Below, one piece after another: positions 24,612-30,905 of a DNA stretch of 33,992 nucleotides. Source of the stretch: Elusimicrobia bacterium GWC2_64_44. GTDB lineage: Bacteria; Elusimicrobiota; Elusimicrobia; Elusimicrobiales; UBA9959. The position numbers and the translations under genes are program-made. The notes beneath the pieces were generated by a model. The model was given only the letters and a program-made list of their open reading frames with translations, was not told where the DNA came from and made no database searches. How positions within the stretch are numbered: position 1 is the stretch's first letter; every line of letters begins with the position of its first letter. The stretch spans positions 1-33,992 of the forward strand of contig MGUG01000006.1 of assembly GCA_001799845.1 (NCBI GenBank), given 5' to 3'.

Positions 24612-24617
24612 ATTATA
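24612..24617 (-). promoter_or_regulatory. -10 box TATAAT of the response regulator
   Basis: Consensus TATAAT on the minus strand 34 nt before the ATG at 24577. The -35 position reads CCCTCT, so the promoter is weak or needs an activator. A second copy of the same 15-nt block lies 117 nt further upstream. Confidence 0.45.
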
Positions 24618-24648
24618 CTAGAATGTCGGGGCGGAGAGGGGCGGAGAG

Positions 24649-24694
24649 GGGGACGTTCTTAACTATCGGATTATTCGGCTGCGGCCTGAACCGC
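24649..24694 (+). repeat. Solo copy of the transposon left end
   Basis: 44 of 46 positions match 17893-17938, covering the terminal repeat and the following 18 nt that encode the transposase C-terminus. Same orientation as the intact left end. No transposase follows. It marks a second, decayed or recombined element and the right edge of the AT-rich island. Confidence 0.88.
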
Positions 24695-24892
24695 TTCCCA
24701 GTCCCCGAAGGCGCAGCGATGCCGCTAAATTATACCAGAATGGTTTGCGCCAATCATGGCAGCGACCAGCCGTATCCCGCCCTTTTGCGCCCGGATAGCT
24801 GTGTTGTAAGATATGAAGCGAGCGCAGTACGCACCGCTCCAGCCGCTGTCATCGAATAGTCATTCACAGGCGTTCCCTAAAATTTCCTTTGC

Positions 24893-24898
24893 TATAAT
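24893..24898 (+). promoter_or_regulatory. Extended -10 box TGC-TATAAT before the nucleotidyltransferase remnant
   Basis: TATAAT preceded by TGC, 6 nt before the ATG at 24905. This is the same leaderless arrangement as at 3855-3860. No -35 is visible, which an extended -10 can tolerate. Confidence 0.55.
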
Positions 24899-24904
24899 AT
24901 TGCC

Positions 24905-25101
24905 ATGGACCTAAGGAAAACTCTGGCGCTGCTCGTGGCCGAGTTTGAGCCCCGGCCCGCGCGGCAAAAGACGGATCCGACATTGAAGAACTGATGAAAG
25001 CCAAAGCTCTGGACTGGGAAATTCTGAAGTCCTACTTCTCGCTTTTCAACATGGACGGGCGCTTTACGGAATTAAAGGCCAAATATGCCGGAAAGCAATA
25101 A
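24905..25101 (+). pseudogene. Remnant of a nucleotidyltransferase-like gene (internal deletion and frameshift)
   Basis: The start MDLRKTLALLVAEFEPR resembles the opening of small MNT/AbiEii-like nucleotidyltransferases (compare M-L-K-L-L-x-x-F-E). Reading then runs into an out-of-frame stop at 24992-24994. In another frame KDGSDIEELMKAKALDWEIL and KSYFSLFNMDGRFTELKAKY reads like the C-terminal helices of the same family (DIEEL, DW..V..YF.LF). The catalytic GGxxLD core is absent, so the middle has been deleted. The family call rests on short flanking segments only. It lies beside a mobile-element remnant and overlaps the next ORF by 17 nt, as paired genes often do. Confidence 0.55.
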
Positions 25102-25291
25102 GAACCTGATTTTCACCAGTACCGTGAACGACGACATGGCGCGCATGGCAAAGAACAGAAAGACGTTTTTGACCGGCGACGGCAAATATGACGCAGCGGC
25201 GTGGCTTAAATTCGCCACGCAGTTCAACGCCTACATGGGGCACGCCCGCCGCCCCTTTACCCCGATCACCGGAGAACATTTCAAGATCTGA
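25085..25291 (+). CDS. Small conserved-looking hypothetical protein (68 aa)
   Basis: 68 residues, preceded by AAAGG. Polar, single-domain: FLTGDGKYDAAAWLKFATQFNAYMGHARRPF then PITGEHFKI. No catalytic motif is visible. It overlaps the tail of the nucleotidyltransferase remnant, so it was probably its partner in a two-gene unit and may now be orphaned. It could be an antitoxin-like or accessory protein; function unknown. Confidence 0.55.
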   Translation: MPESNKNLIFTSTVNDDMARMAKNRKTFLTGDGKYDAAAWLKFATQFNAYMGHARRPFTPITGEHFKI

Positions 25292-25335
25292 GTTGCCGTG
25301 GAGATAGTTGGTAATCTAGTAATCAGCGTCCCCCT

Positions 25336-26190
25336 ATGCTTTTAAAGATTATTCTGCGCAGCGGGCCTTGCTGGGACAGCCCGGGGTGGCTGCGCGTTTA
25401 TCTGGCGGGGCTGAATAACCCTGTCACCCGTTTTTTGCTGCTGGCGCTGCGCATCAAGTTCTCCCCCGCCGTGCTTGAGAACATCCGGCGCGCCGACTTG
25501 CCGGAAATGGAGAAGGCCGCCCTGTTCTCGGGCGCCATGAACCTGTTCCGCGCCGGCACGGCCTTCAAGACCACCGCGGCCGCGCGCAGCCCGCTTACGG
25601 ACTCCGCCCTGCTCTCCAAAGTTAAGCCCGGAGCCCTGATAGTGGAGACCGGCGTCTCGGACGGCATCTCCGCGCTCGGCCTGCTGGCCCAGGCCGGGAA
25701 CGCCGAGGTGCTGCTGACCGACCTGCAGGCCGCTTTCCCTTACGAGCGCGGCCCGCTCTGCACCAGGTACTACGGCACCGACGGCGCTTACCTCTCGCTC
25801 AAATTCCCCCTGTTCCTGCTCTGCACCGGGCGCAAACCCGCCCCGCCGGCCGGCGCGCCAGTTGTCTCCCTGCTGAACCCGCTGGTCTCCGAAAAATTCC
25901 CCGCCGTAAAGCTAGCCGCTTTCGACATCTTCACCGGCGCCCTGCCCCGCAAGGCCGACCTTTTTAAATGCGCCAATGTGCTGAACCTGCAGTACTTCAA
26001 AACGGACGAGATCTTGCGGGCTATAGCCAACCTCTCGGCCAACCTCAACGAGGGCGGCTGGCTGTACATAGCGCAGAATAACGGTAAGTATCCCGACGGC
26101 GAGGCCTACCTGGGCCTGCGCAAAGAAGACGGACGCCTGTCCATAGAAGAAGAAGTCAACGGCCACGAACTGCTGGCCCTTATCAAGTAA
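25336..26190 (+). CDS. Methyltransferase-like protein (class I SAM fold)
   Basis: 284 residues. LIVETGVSDGISALGLLAQ (motif I, Glu104 to Gly110) and VLLTDLQ (motif II acidic residue) are followed by FDIFTGALPRKADLFKCANVLNLQYF and LRAIANLSANLNEGGWLYIAQNN, the order expected of a class I methyltransferase resembling CheR/DUF-type families. The N-terminal 90 residues are helical and basic. No clear Shine-Dalgarno precedes the ATG. Stop codon abuts that of trmL on the opposite strand (convergent, 0 nt apart). Substrate unknown; GC content returns to the genomic norm here, so it lies outside the island. Confidence 0.7.
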   Translation: MLLKIILRSGPCWDSPGWLRVYLAGLNNPVTRFLLLALRIKFSPAVLENIRRADLPEMEKAALFSGAMNLFRAGTAFKTTAAARSPLTDSALLSKVKPGALIVETGVSDGISALGLLAQAGNAEVLLTDLQAAFPYERGPLCTRYYGTDGAYLSLKFPLFLLCTGRKPAPPAGAPVVSLLNPLVSEKFPAVKLAAFDIFTGALPRKADLFKCANVLNLQYFKTDEILRAIANLSANLNEGGWLYIAQNNGKYPDGEAYLGLRKEDGRLSIEEEVNGHELLALIK

Positions 26191-26646
26191 TTATTTAGAG
26201 CGCACCTGCCGCAGGCCTTCGTAGAGGGCCACACCGGCGGAGGTGGAGAGGTTAAGCGAGCGCACCCGGTCGGACCACATGGGTATGCCGTAAAGCCGGT
26301 CCGCGTATTTCTCGTACATCCAGTCTGGGAAGCCGGCCGTCTCCGCGCCGAAGATAAGGCACGAGTCCTCGCGGTACGGCGCCTCCCAGTAGCTCTTGGC
26401 CCCGCGCGTGGAGAAAAAGATCAGCGACGGGTCCGGCGGCAGCGTTTTCAGGAAAGCCTCAAAATCGGCATGCACCGAGTATTTTAAGAACTGCCAGTAA
26501 TCCAGCCCCGAACGCCGTATCTCCTTGTCGCTCAGGTTAAACCCCATCTTCCCCACAAAAGCCAGCTCCGTGCCCGTAGCCACGCAGGTGCGCCCTATAT
26601 TCCCCGCGTTCCACGGGATGTCGGGATTGATGAGTACTATTTTCAT
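26191..26646 (-). CDS. trmL: tRNA (cytidine/uridine-34 2'-O)-methyltransferase TrmL
   Basis: 151 residues, the usual single-domain SPOUT length. Opens MKIVLINPDIPWNAGNIGRTC, matching the TrmL pattern (P-E/D-I-P-x-N-x-G-N-I-x-R), then GFNLSDKEIRRSGLDYW, LIFGAETAGFP, and the SPOUT knot signature IPMWSDRVRSLNLSTSAGVALYEGLRQ. TrmL 2'-O-methylates the wobble nucleotide of certain tRNA-Leu. Separated from asnB upstream by two REP-like hairpins. Likely a housekeeping gene. Confidence 0.9.
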   Translation of the reverse strand: MKIVLINPDIPWNAGNIGRTCVATGTELAFVGKMGFNLSDKEIRRSGLDYWQFLKYSVHADFEAFLKTLPPDPSLIFFSTRGAKSYWEAPYREDSCLIFGAETAGFPDWMYEKYADRLYGIPMWSDRVRSLNLSTSAGVALYEGLRQVRSK

Positions 26647-26670
26647 GAATTATTCAGCGCCGCTTCCGTC

Positions 26671-26749
26671 GCACCGGCGGAGGCCGGTGCCCAGGCCCCG
26701 GACTTAACTGGATCCCGGCCTTCGCCGGGATGACGGAGCCGGGATGACA
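26671..26749. repeat. REP-like pair of palindromic hairpins between asnB and trmL
   Basis: Two perfect 8-bp stems with 4-nt loops: GCACCGGC/GCCGGTGC (26671-26690) and ATCCCGGC/GCCGGGAT (26712-26731), 21 nt apart. CCGGGATGAC recurs at 26726 and 26739. This is the form of dispersed GTCATCCCGGC-type intergenic repeats. They may also act as transcription-attenuating stems after asnB. Confidence 0.7.
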
Positions 26750-26752
26750 ACA

Positions 26753-28660
26753 TCAGAGTTTAAAATCGTCGGCGTATTGACGGTGCCACAGTTCCAGCAT
26801 CAGGAGCGCCCACAGCTTGTAGCCGTGGTCGCGCTTGCCCTGCTGATGCTCGTCCCACAGGCGCAGCAGCGCCTCGGGCCTGAAGTAACCGCGCCCCAGC
26901 GCCTTCTGCGACAGGCACGCCCCCGCCCAGTAATCCTTCAGGTCCCCGCGGAACCAGAGCCCCAGCGGCACGCCGAAACCCATCTTGCCCCGGCTGTAGA
27001 TCTCCGGCGGCAGCATGTCCCTGAAAGTTTCCTTAAGCAGCCACTTGGTACCGCCCAGGCCCTTGAGCTTAAGGTTCCCCGGCAGCTGGAAAGCGAACTC
27101 CAGCACCTTGTGGTCCAGGAAAGGCGAGCGCGTCTCCAGGGAGTTGGCCATCGAGGCAATGTCCATCTTGGTCATCAGGCATTCGGGCAGGTAAGTGTGC
27201 AAGTCCACGTAGCTCAGGCGATTGAGCAGGTCGTCGTTAGGATTGCCGGCGAAGGCCGCCGACAGATAGCGCTCCGCGTAGCCGCGGTCATGCCCCAGCG
27301 CGTTGGCGAAGGCGTCGGTGTAAAGCCCGTCCGTCTCGCCGGGCCCGAAGAAAGAGACCGTGGACAGGTAGCGCCGCTCCAGCGTCTCCATCAGCGAGAA
27401 CTTAAGCAGCTTCTCCGCCCGCCAGAAAACGTTGAACGGCGCGCTCTTGGGGATATGGCCCAGCCCCGCGAGCGCCGCGCGCTTGCTCCAGGCCGGCGCC
27501 CAGCCGATGAGCCGCTCGGCCTTCATGCCCACGTAGCGCAAATAGCCGCCGAAGGCCTCGTCGCCGCCGTCGCCGTTTAGCGCCACGGTCACGCTGCGCC
27601 GCGTCTCGCGCGACACAAAGTACGACGGCAGCGCGCTGCTGTCGGCGTAGGGCTCGCCGTAATGCCAGGCCAGCTTCTCCAGCACGTCGGCCATGCGGGC
27701 CTCCACGGTGAACTCCGTGTGCTCCGTGCCGTACATTTTGGCCACCTGCCGCGCGTAACCCAGCTCCGAAAATCTTTCTTCCTTGAAGCCGATGGCGAAG
27801 GTCTTTACCGGCGTAGAGGAATGCTTGGCCATCAGCGCTGTGATGATGGAGGAATCTATGCCGCCCGACAGGAAAGCGCCCAGCGGCACCTCGGACATCA
27901 GGCGGATGCGCACGGCCTCGGACAGCTCGGCCTTCAGGCGCTCCTTGAGCTCCGGCAGCGGCACATGGCCCAGCTTCTCCGCGCCCACGGGCAGGTCCCA
28001 GTATTTCTCCGTCGTTACCTTGCCGCCCTCGAAGACCAGCGTCGAGGCGGGTTCGAGTTTCTTTACGCCCTTGAAGACGCACATGGGGCTGGGTATATAC
28101 TGCAGCGCCAGGTAGGCGTCTATGGCGGCGGGGTTGATCTCGCGCTTGAGGTCTTTGACCGTCAGCAGTGTGCGCAGCTCCGAGCCGAACGCGAAAGCCG
28201 ACGGGGTGACGGCGTAGAACAGCGGCTTCTTGCCCATCCGGTCGCGCGCCAGCACCAGCCGCTTGCGGCGCTTGTCCCAGATGGCCACGGCGAACATGCC
28301 GCGCAGCTCCTTGGGGAAATCGGTGCCTTTCTCCTCGTAAAGATGGAGTATGACCTCGGTGTCGCTCTTGGTCTTGAAGGTATGGCCGCGGGCGAGCAGG
28401 CCCTCGCGCAGTTCCTGGTAATTGTAGATCTCGCCGTTGAAGACTATCCAGGCCGAGCCGTCCTCGTTGGTCATGGGCTGGTGGCCGGTGGAGAGGTCTA
28501 TGATGGACAGGCGGCGCATGGCCAGGCCGGCCTCGCGGTCCTCGTAGTAGCCCTCGTCGTCGGGGCCGCGGTGGACTATCAGGTCGTTCATGGCCTTCAG
28601 GTCCTTGCGCTCCACCGGCAGGCCCGAGGCGTAATTATAAAGTCCGCAGATGCCGCACAT
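26753..28660 (-). CDS. asnB: Asparagine synthase (glutamine-hydrolysing), AsnB-type
   Basis: 635 residues, full length. Cys2 of MCGICGLYNY is the class II glutaminase nucleophile; HRGPDDEGY and FNGEIYNY line the glutamine site. The C-terminal ATP-pyrophosphatase domain has the P-loop LSGGIDSSI near residue 268, NGDGGDEAFGGY and LETRSPFLDHKVLEFAF. The enzyme amidates aspartate using glutamine and ATP; relatives in polysaccharide and exosortase clusters amidate sugars or peptides. The start overlaps the GT4 stop (TGATG) with GGAG upstream, so it belongs to a glycan/lipid operon, favouring a specialised role over general asparagine supply. Confidence 0.93.
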   Translation of the reverse strand: MCGICGLYNYASGLPVERKDLKAMNDLIVHRGPDDEGYYEDREAGLAMRRLSIIDLSTGHQPMTNEDGSAWIVFNGEIYNYQELREGLLARGHTFKTKSDTEVILHLYEEKGTDFPKELRGMFAVAIWDKRRKRLVLARDRMGKKPLFYAVTPSAFAFGSELRTLLTVKDLKREINPAAIDAYLALQYIPSPMCVFKGVKKLEPASTLVFEGGKVTTEKYWDLPVGAEKLGHVPLPELKERLKAELSEAVRIRLMSEVPLGAFLSGGIDSSIITALMAKHSSTPVKTFAIGFKEERFSELGYARQVAKMYGTEHTEFTVEARMADVLEKLAWHYGEPYADSSALPSYFVSRETRRSVTVALNGDGGDEAFGGYLRYVGMKAERLIGWAPAWSKRAALAGLGHIPKSAPFNVFWRAEKLLKFSLMETLERRYLSTVSFFGPGETDGLYTDAFANALGHDRGYAERYLSAAFAGNPNDDLLNRLSYVDLHTYLPECLMTKMDIASMANSLETRSPFLDHKVLEFAFQLPGNLKLKGLGGTKWLLKETFRDMLPPEIYSRGKMGFGVPLGLWFRGDLKDYWAGACLSQKALGRGYFRPEALLRLWDEHQQGKRDHGYKLWALLMLELWHRQYADDFKL

Positions 28661-29817
28661 CAGTTTTCTCCGTAGACAGCCAGGATCTCGTCGGTCACGC
28701 GGGCCATGGAGTATTTCTCCACGGCCGTTTTGCGCGCCTGTTCGCCCATCTTAACCGCAAGCGACCGGTCAGCCAAATGGCTTTTCAGGCAGGCCTTCAG
28801 TTCAGCCCGGTTGAGCGGGTCGAACAGGCAGCCGCTCACGCCGGGGGCCACCGCCTCTTTGGCCCCGCCAACGCGGCTGGCCATAATGGCCACACCGCAG
28901 GCCATGGCCTCGAGCATAGAATTGGACAGGCCCTCGGAGATGGAGGGCAGGATGAACACGTCGGCCGCGCGGTAATAGGGCCTCAGGTCGTCTTTTGGGC
29001 CGGCCAGGGCGACGCTGCCGGAGAGGTTCAGGTCGGCCACGGCCCGCTTCAGCGCTGACTCCTCGGGGCCGCCGCCCACCAGCAGCAGGCGGGCCTGGGG
29101 CGGCGCGGCGGCCTCGCTGAACACCTCGGCCCACGCCTCCAGGAATTCCTTCATGCGCTTCTCGGGCGCCAGCCGCCCGACGAAGAGGAACAGCGCGGAA
29201 TTGTCCAGCCCCAGCGCCGTCTTGGCGTTTATCTTCTCGTTGTAGAGGGCCGGCGTGTAGCGGCCGGTGTCCACGCCGTTGCGGAAGCGCCGCAGCCGCA
29301 GGCCTGAAAATTCGGGAGTGCCCTTGAGCCAGTCGTAGACCTCGGCGTTCATGACCAGCAGTTCGGGGCGCGCCGCGCGGAAGAAAGCCAGCTTCAGCCG
29401 CCCGAGCGCGCTGCCCATCGAGAGGGTGATCTCGTCCACACCGCGGCCGCCGCCCAGCTTCACCAGTGTTTTTTTGCCCGTCAGCCAGCCGGCCGCCACC
29501 GCCGCCACGGCGGGCGAAGAGGCCAGGTGCACGTGCACGGCGTCGTACTCGCCTTTATGCGCGAGCAGCCAGAAGAAGCTTTTGAGCATGAACAGCGCGG
29601 AGTCCACGGCGCGGGGGCCGAACACGCCCAGGCGCAGCACGCGCACGCCGCCCAGGTCCTCTTCGGAGGGCAGACCGCCGGGCTGCCTGGTTAACACGGT
29701 GACGCGCACGCCGCGCGACACGAGGGACTTGGAAAGCTCGAGCGCCTGCCGCTCCGAGCCGCCTATGGCCGGGTGGAAGGTCTGGCTGAGCATCAGCACG
29801 GAGCGCACGGCGTTCAA
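28660..29817 (-). CDS. Glycosyltransferase family 4 (GT-B)
   Basis: 385 residues from the TTG at 29817, which overlaps the upstream stop as TTGA and has AAGGAG 5 nt before it; a GTG at 29808 is the alternative. N-terminal Rossmann half: SVLMLSQTFHPAIGGSERQALELSKSL with the GGSERQ loop. The C-terminal half contains LFVGRLAPEKRMKEFLEA, LLLVGGGPEE, and the donor-binding block PSISEGLSNSMLEAMACGVAIMASRVGG, the EX7E signature of GT4 retaining enzymes. It transfers a nucleotide-activated sugar; acceptor unknown. Middle gene of a three-gene overlapping operon with asnB and a flippase-like protein. Confidence 0.9.
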   Translation of the reverse strand: MNAVRSVLMLSQTFHPAIGGSERQALELSKSLVSRGVRVTVLTRQPGGLPSEEDLGGVRVLRLGVFGPRAVDSALFMLKSFFWLLAHKGEYDAVHVHLASSPAVAAVAAGWLTGKKTLVKLGGGRGVDEITLSMGSALGRLKLAFFRAARPELLVMNAEVYDWLKGTPEFSGLRLRRFRNGVDTGRYTPALYNEKINAKTALGLDNSALFLFVGRLAPEKRMKEFLEAWAEVFSEAAAPPQARLLLVGGGPEESALKRAVADLNLSGSVALAGPKDDLRPYYRAADVFILPSISEGLSNSMLEAMACGVAIMASRVGGAKEAVAPGVSGCLFDPLNRAELKACLKSHLADRSLAVKMGEQARKTAVEKYSMARVTDEILAVYGEN

Positions 29818-30812
29818 GCCTGCTCCTTGGCGGAGGAGGAGGAGAACTGCCCCCACACCTTGCCCAGAGACTGGCCCATCCGGTAGATGAAGAATACGCC
29901 GAGCAGCGTCACCACGATATAACCGGCGACATGTACGAAAGAGGCGTAAGCGAAGCCCACCGTCTCTTCCACGCCCCAGCCTTTCATAACCTTGGTGAGC
30001 ATCAGCTCGAAATTGCCGAAGAAGCCGGGCGCGGCCGGGATGGAGGCCGCGATAGCGCCGGAGAACAGGAGCGCGATGCTGCGGAAGAAAGTGACCACGC
30101 CGCTCAACCCGAAGCCGAGGGCAAGCACCCACATGCTCAGTGCGTTGGTCAGCCACTGCATAGCGGCCAGGCCCAGGATAGAGGCGCCGCCGCGGAAGGT
30201 ATGGAAACCTCTTATCCCCATGGCCACCTTCTCGAACAGCGAGCGCAGCCGCGGGAACCGGGAGAAGAAACCGGCGAACCAGGCGTGCGAGACCAGCTCG
30301 TCGGCGAAGATCAGCGCCGACAGGCCGGCGGCCAGCGCGGCGAACAGCGTCCACAGGTAGTTCCGGTACTCCAGCAGGCCGCCGCTGAGCCCGCCGAAAG
30401 CGGCGGCCGCGGCGAACATCATGACCAGCACTACCACGTCGAGCAGGCGCTCGACGAGGATGGTGGCCAGCACGGTCACCAGCGGTATCTTGAATTCGCT
30501 CGCCGCGAAAGAGGCGCGGGCCAGCTCGCCCAGGCGCAGAGGCAGCACATTGTTGAGCGCCAGCCCGGCCGCCTGCAGGCGGAAAGCGTCGAAAACCCTG
30601 ATGCCCGGGTTGGCCGGCAGCAGCAGCAGGCGCCACTTGGCGCCGCGCAGGAACAGTTCCGCCACGGTGGCGAGCGCCGCCGGCAGCAGGTACCAGGCGT
30701 TGACGCGCGCGTAGGCGGCCCCCAGGTTCTCAAGCGGCACATTGCGGAGCGCCAGCCACAGCAGCACCGCGCTGACCAGGAACCCCGCGACGATGGATAG
30801 TTTTGCTTTCAT
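29814..30812 (-). CDS. Lysylphosphatidylglycerol-synthase-TM / flippase-like membrane protein
   Basis: 332 residues from ATG 30812 (MKAKLSIVAGFL); a longer reading to 30845 adds a polar tail before the first membrane helix and is less likely. Seven to eight hydrophobic segments. LNNVLPLRLGELARASFAA and the late SIPAAPGFFGNFELM match the UPF0104/LPG_synthase_TM family (R-x-G-E-x-x-R and A-x-P-x-x-P-G-G/F-x-G-x-x-E). Members flip or support transfer of lipids. First gene of the operon; its stop overlaps the GT4 start in TTGA. Confidence 0.85.
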   Translation of the reverse strand: MKAKLSIVAGFLVSAVLLWLALRNVPLENLGAAYARVNAWYLLPAALATVAELFLRGAKWRLLLLPANPGIRVFDAFRLQAAGLALNNVLPLRLGELARASFAASEFKIPLVTVLATILVERLLDVVVLVMMFAAAAAFGGLSGGLLEYRNYLWTLFAALAAGLSALIFADELVSHAWFAGFFSRFPRLRSLFEKVAMGIRGFHTFRGGASILGLAAMQWLTNALSMWVLALGFGLSGVVTFFRSIALLFSGAIAASIPAAPGFFGNFELMLTKVMKGWGVEETVGFAYASFVHVAGYIVVTLLGVFFIYRMGQSLGKVWGQFSSSSAKEQA

Positions 30813-30857
30813 TGAATTGCCGTCAGCCGCCCCCCGGTCCGTCATTCCAGCCGCGCC

Positions 30858-30877
30858 ATCCCGGCGACAACCGGGAT
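30858..30877. repeat. REP-like palindrome upstream of the flippase-like gene
   Basis: ATCCCGG and CCGGGAT (7-bp stem, 6-nt loop) with a nearby GTCATTCCAG. Related to the pair at 26671-26749, indicating a dispersed repeat. Confidence 0.6.
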
Positions 30878-30905
30878 GCGGTCTTAAGTGAGAGCCGGGC
30901 GCCGC

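Larger units (their letters stand above)
24611..24742. repeat. 15-nt direct repeats flanking the solo transposon end
   Basis: AATTATACTAGAATG (24611-24625) and AATTATACCAGAATG (24728-24742) match at 14 of 15 positions and bracket the solo end. Each contains TATAAT on the minus strand. Confidence 0.75.
24578..24904. other. Non-coding stretch holding a solo transposon end and duplicated -10-like motifs
   Basis: This 327-nt gap contains a 15-nt direct repeat pair (24611-24625 and 24728-24742), a tandem 10-nt repeat GCGGAGAGGG (24631-24650), the solo transposon left end (24649-24694), and a -10 box for the downstream pseudogene (24893-24898). No protein-coding gene is convincing here. Confidence 0.7.

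Noticed and set aside
24605..24859. 84-residue frame through the solo transposon end
   Set aside because: It reads the antisense of a transposase C-terminus plus intergenic repeats; no coding character.
28660..30636. A 658-residue fusion ahead of the GT4 protein
   Set aside because: The first 270 residues are the out-of-frame reading of the flippase-like gene; the GT4 protein starts at TTG 29817 or GTG 29808.
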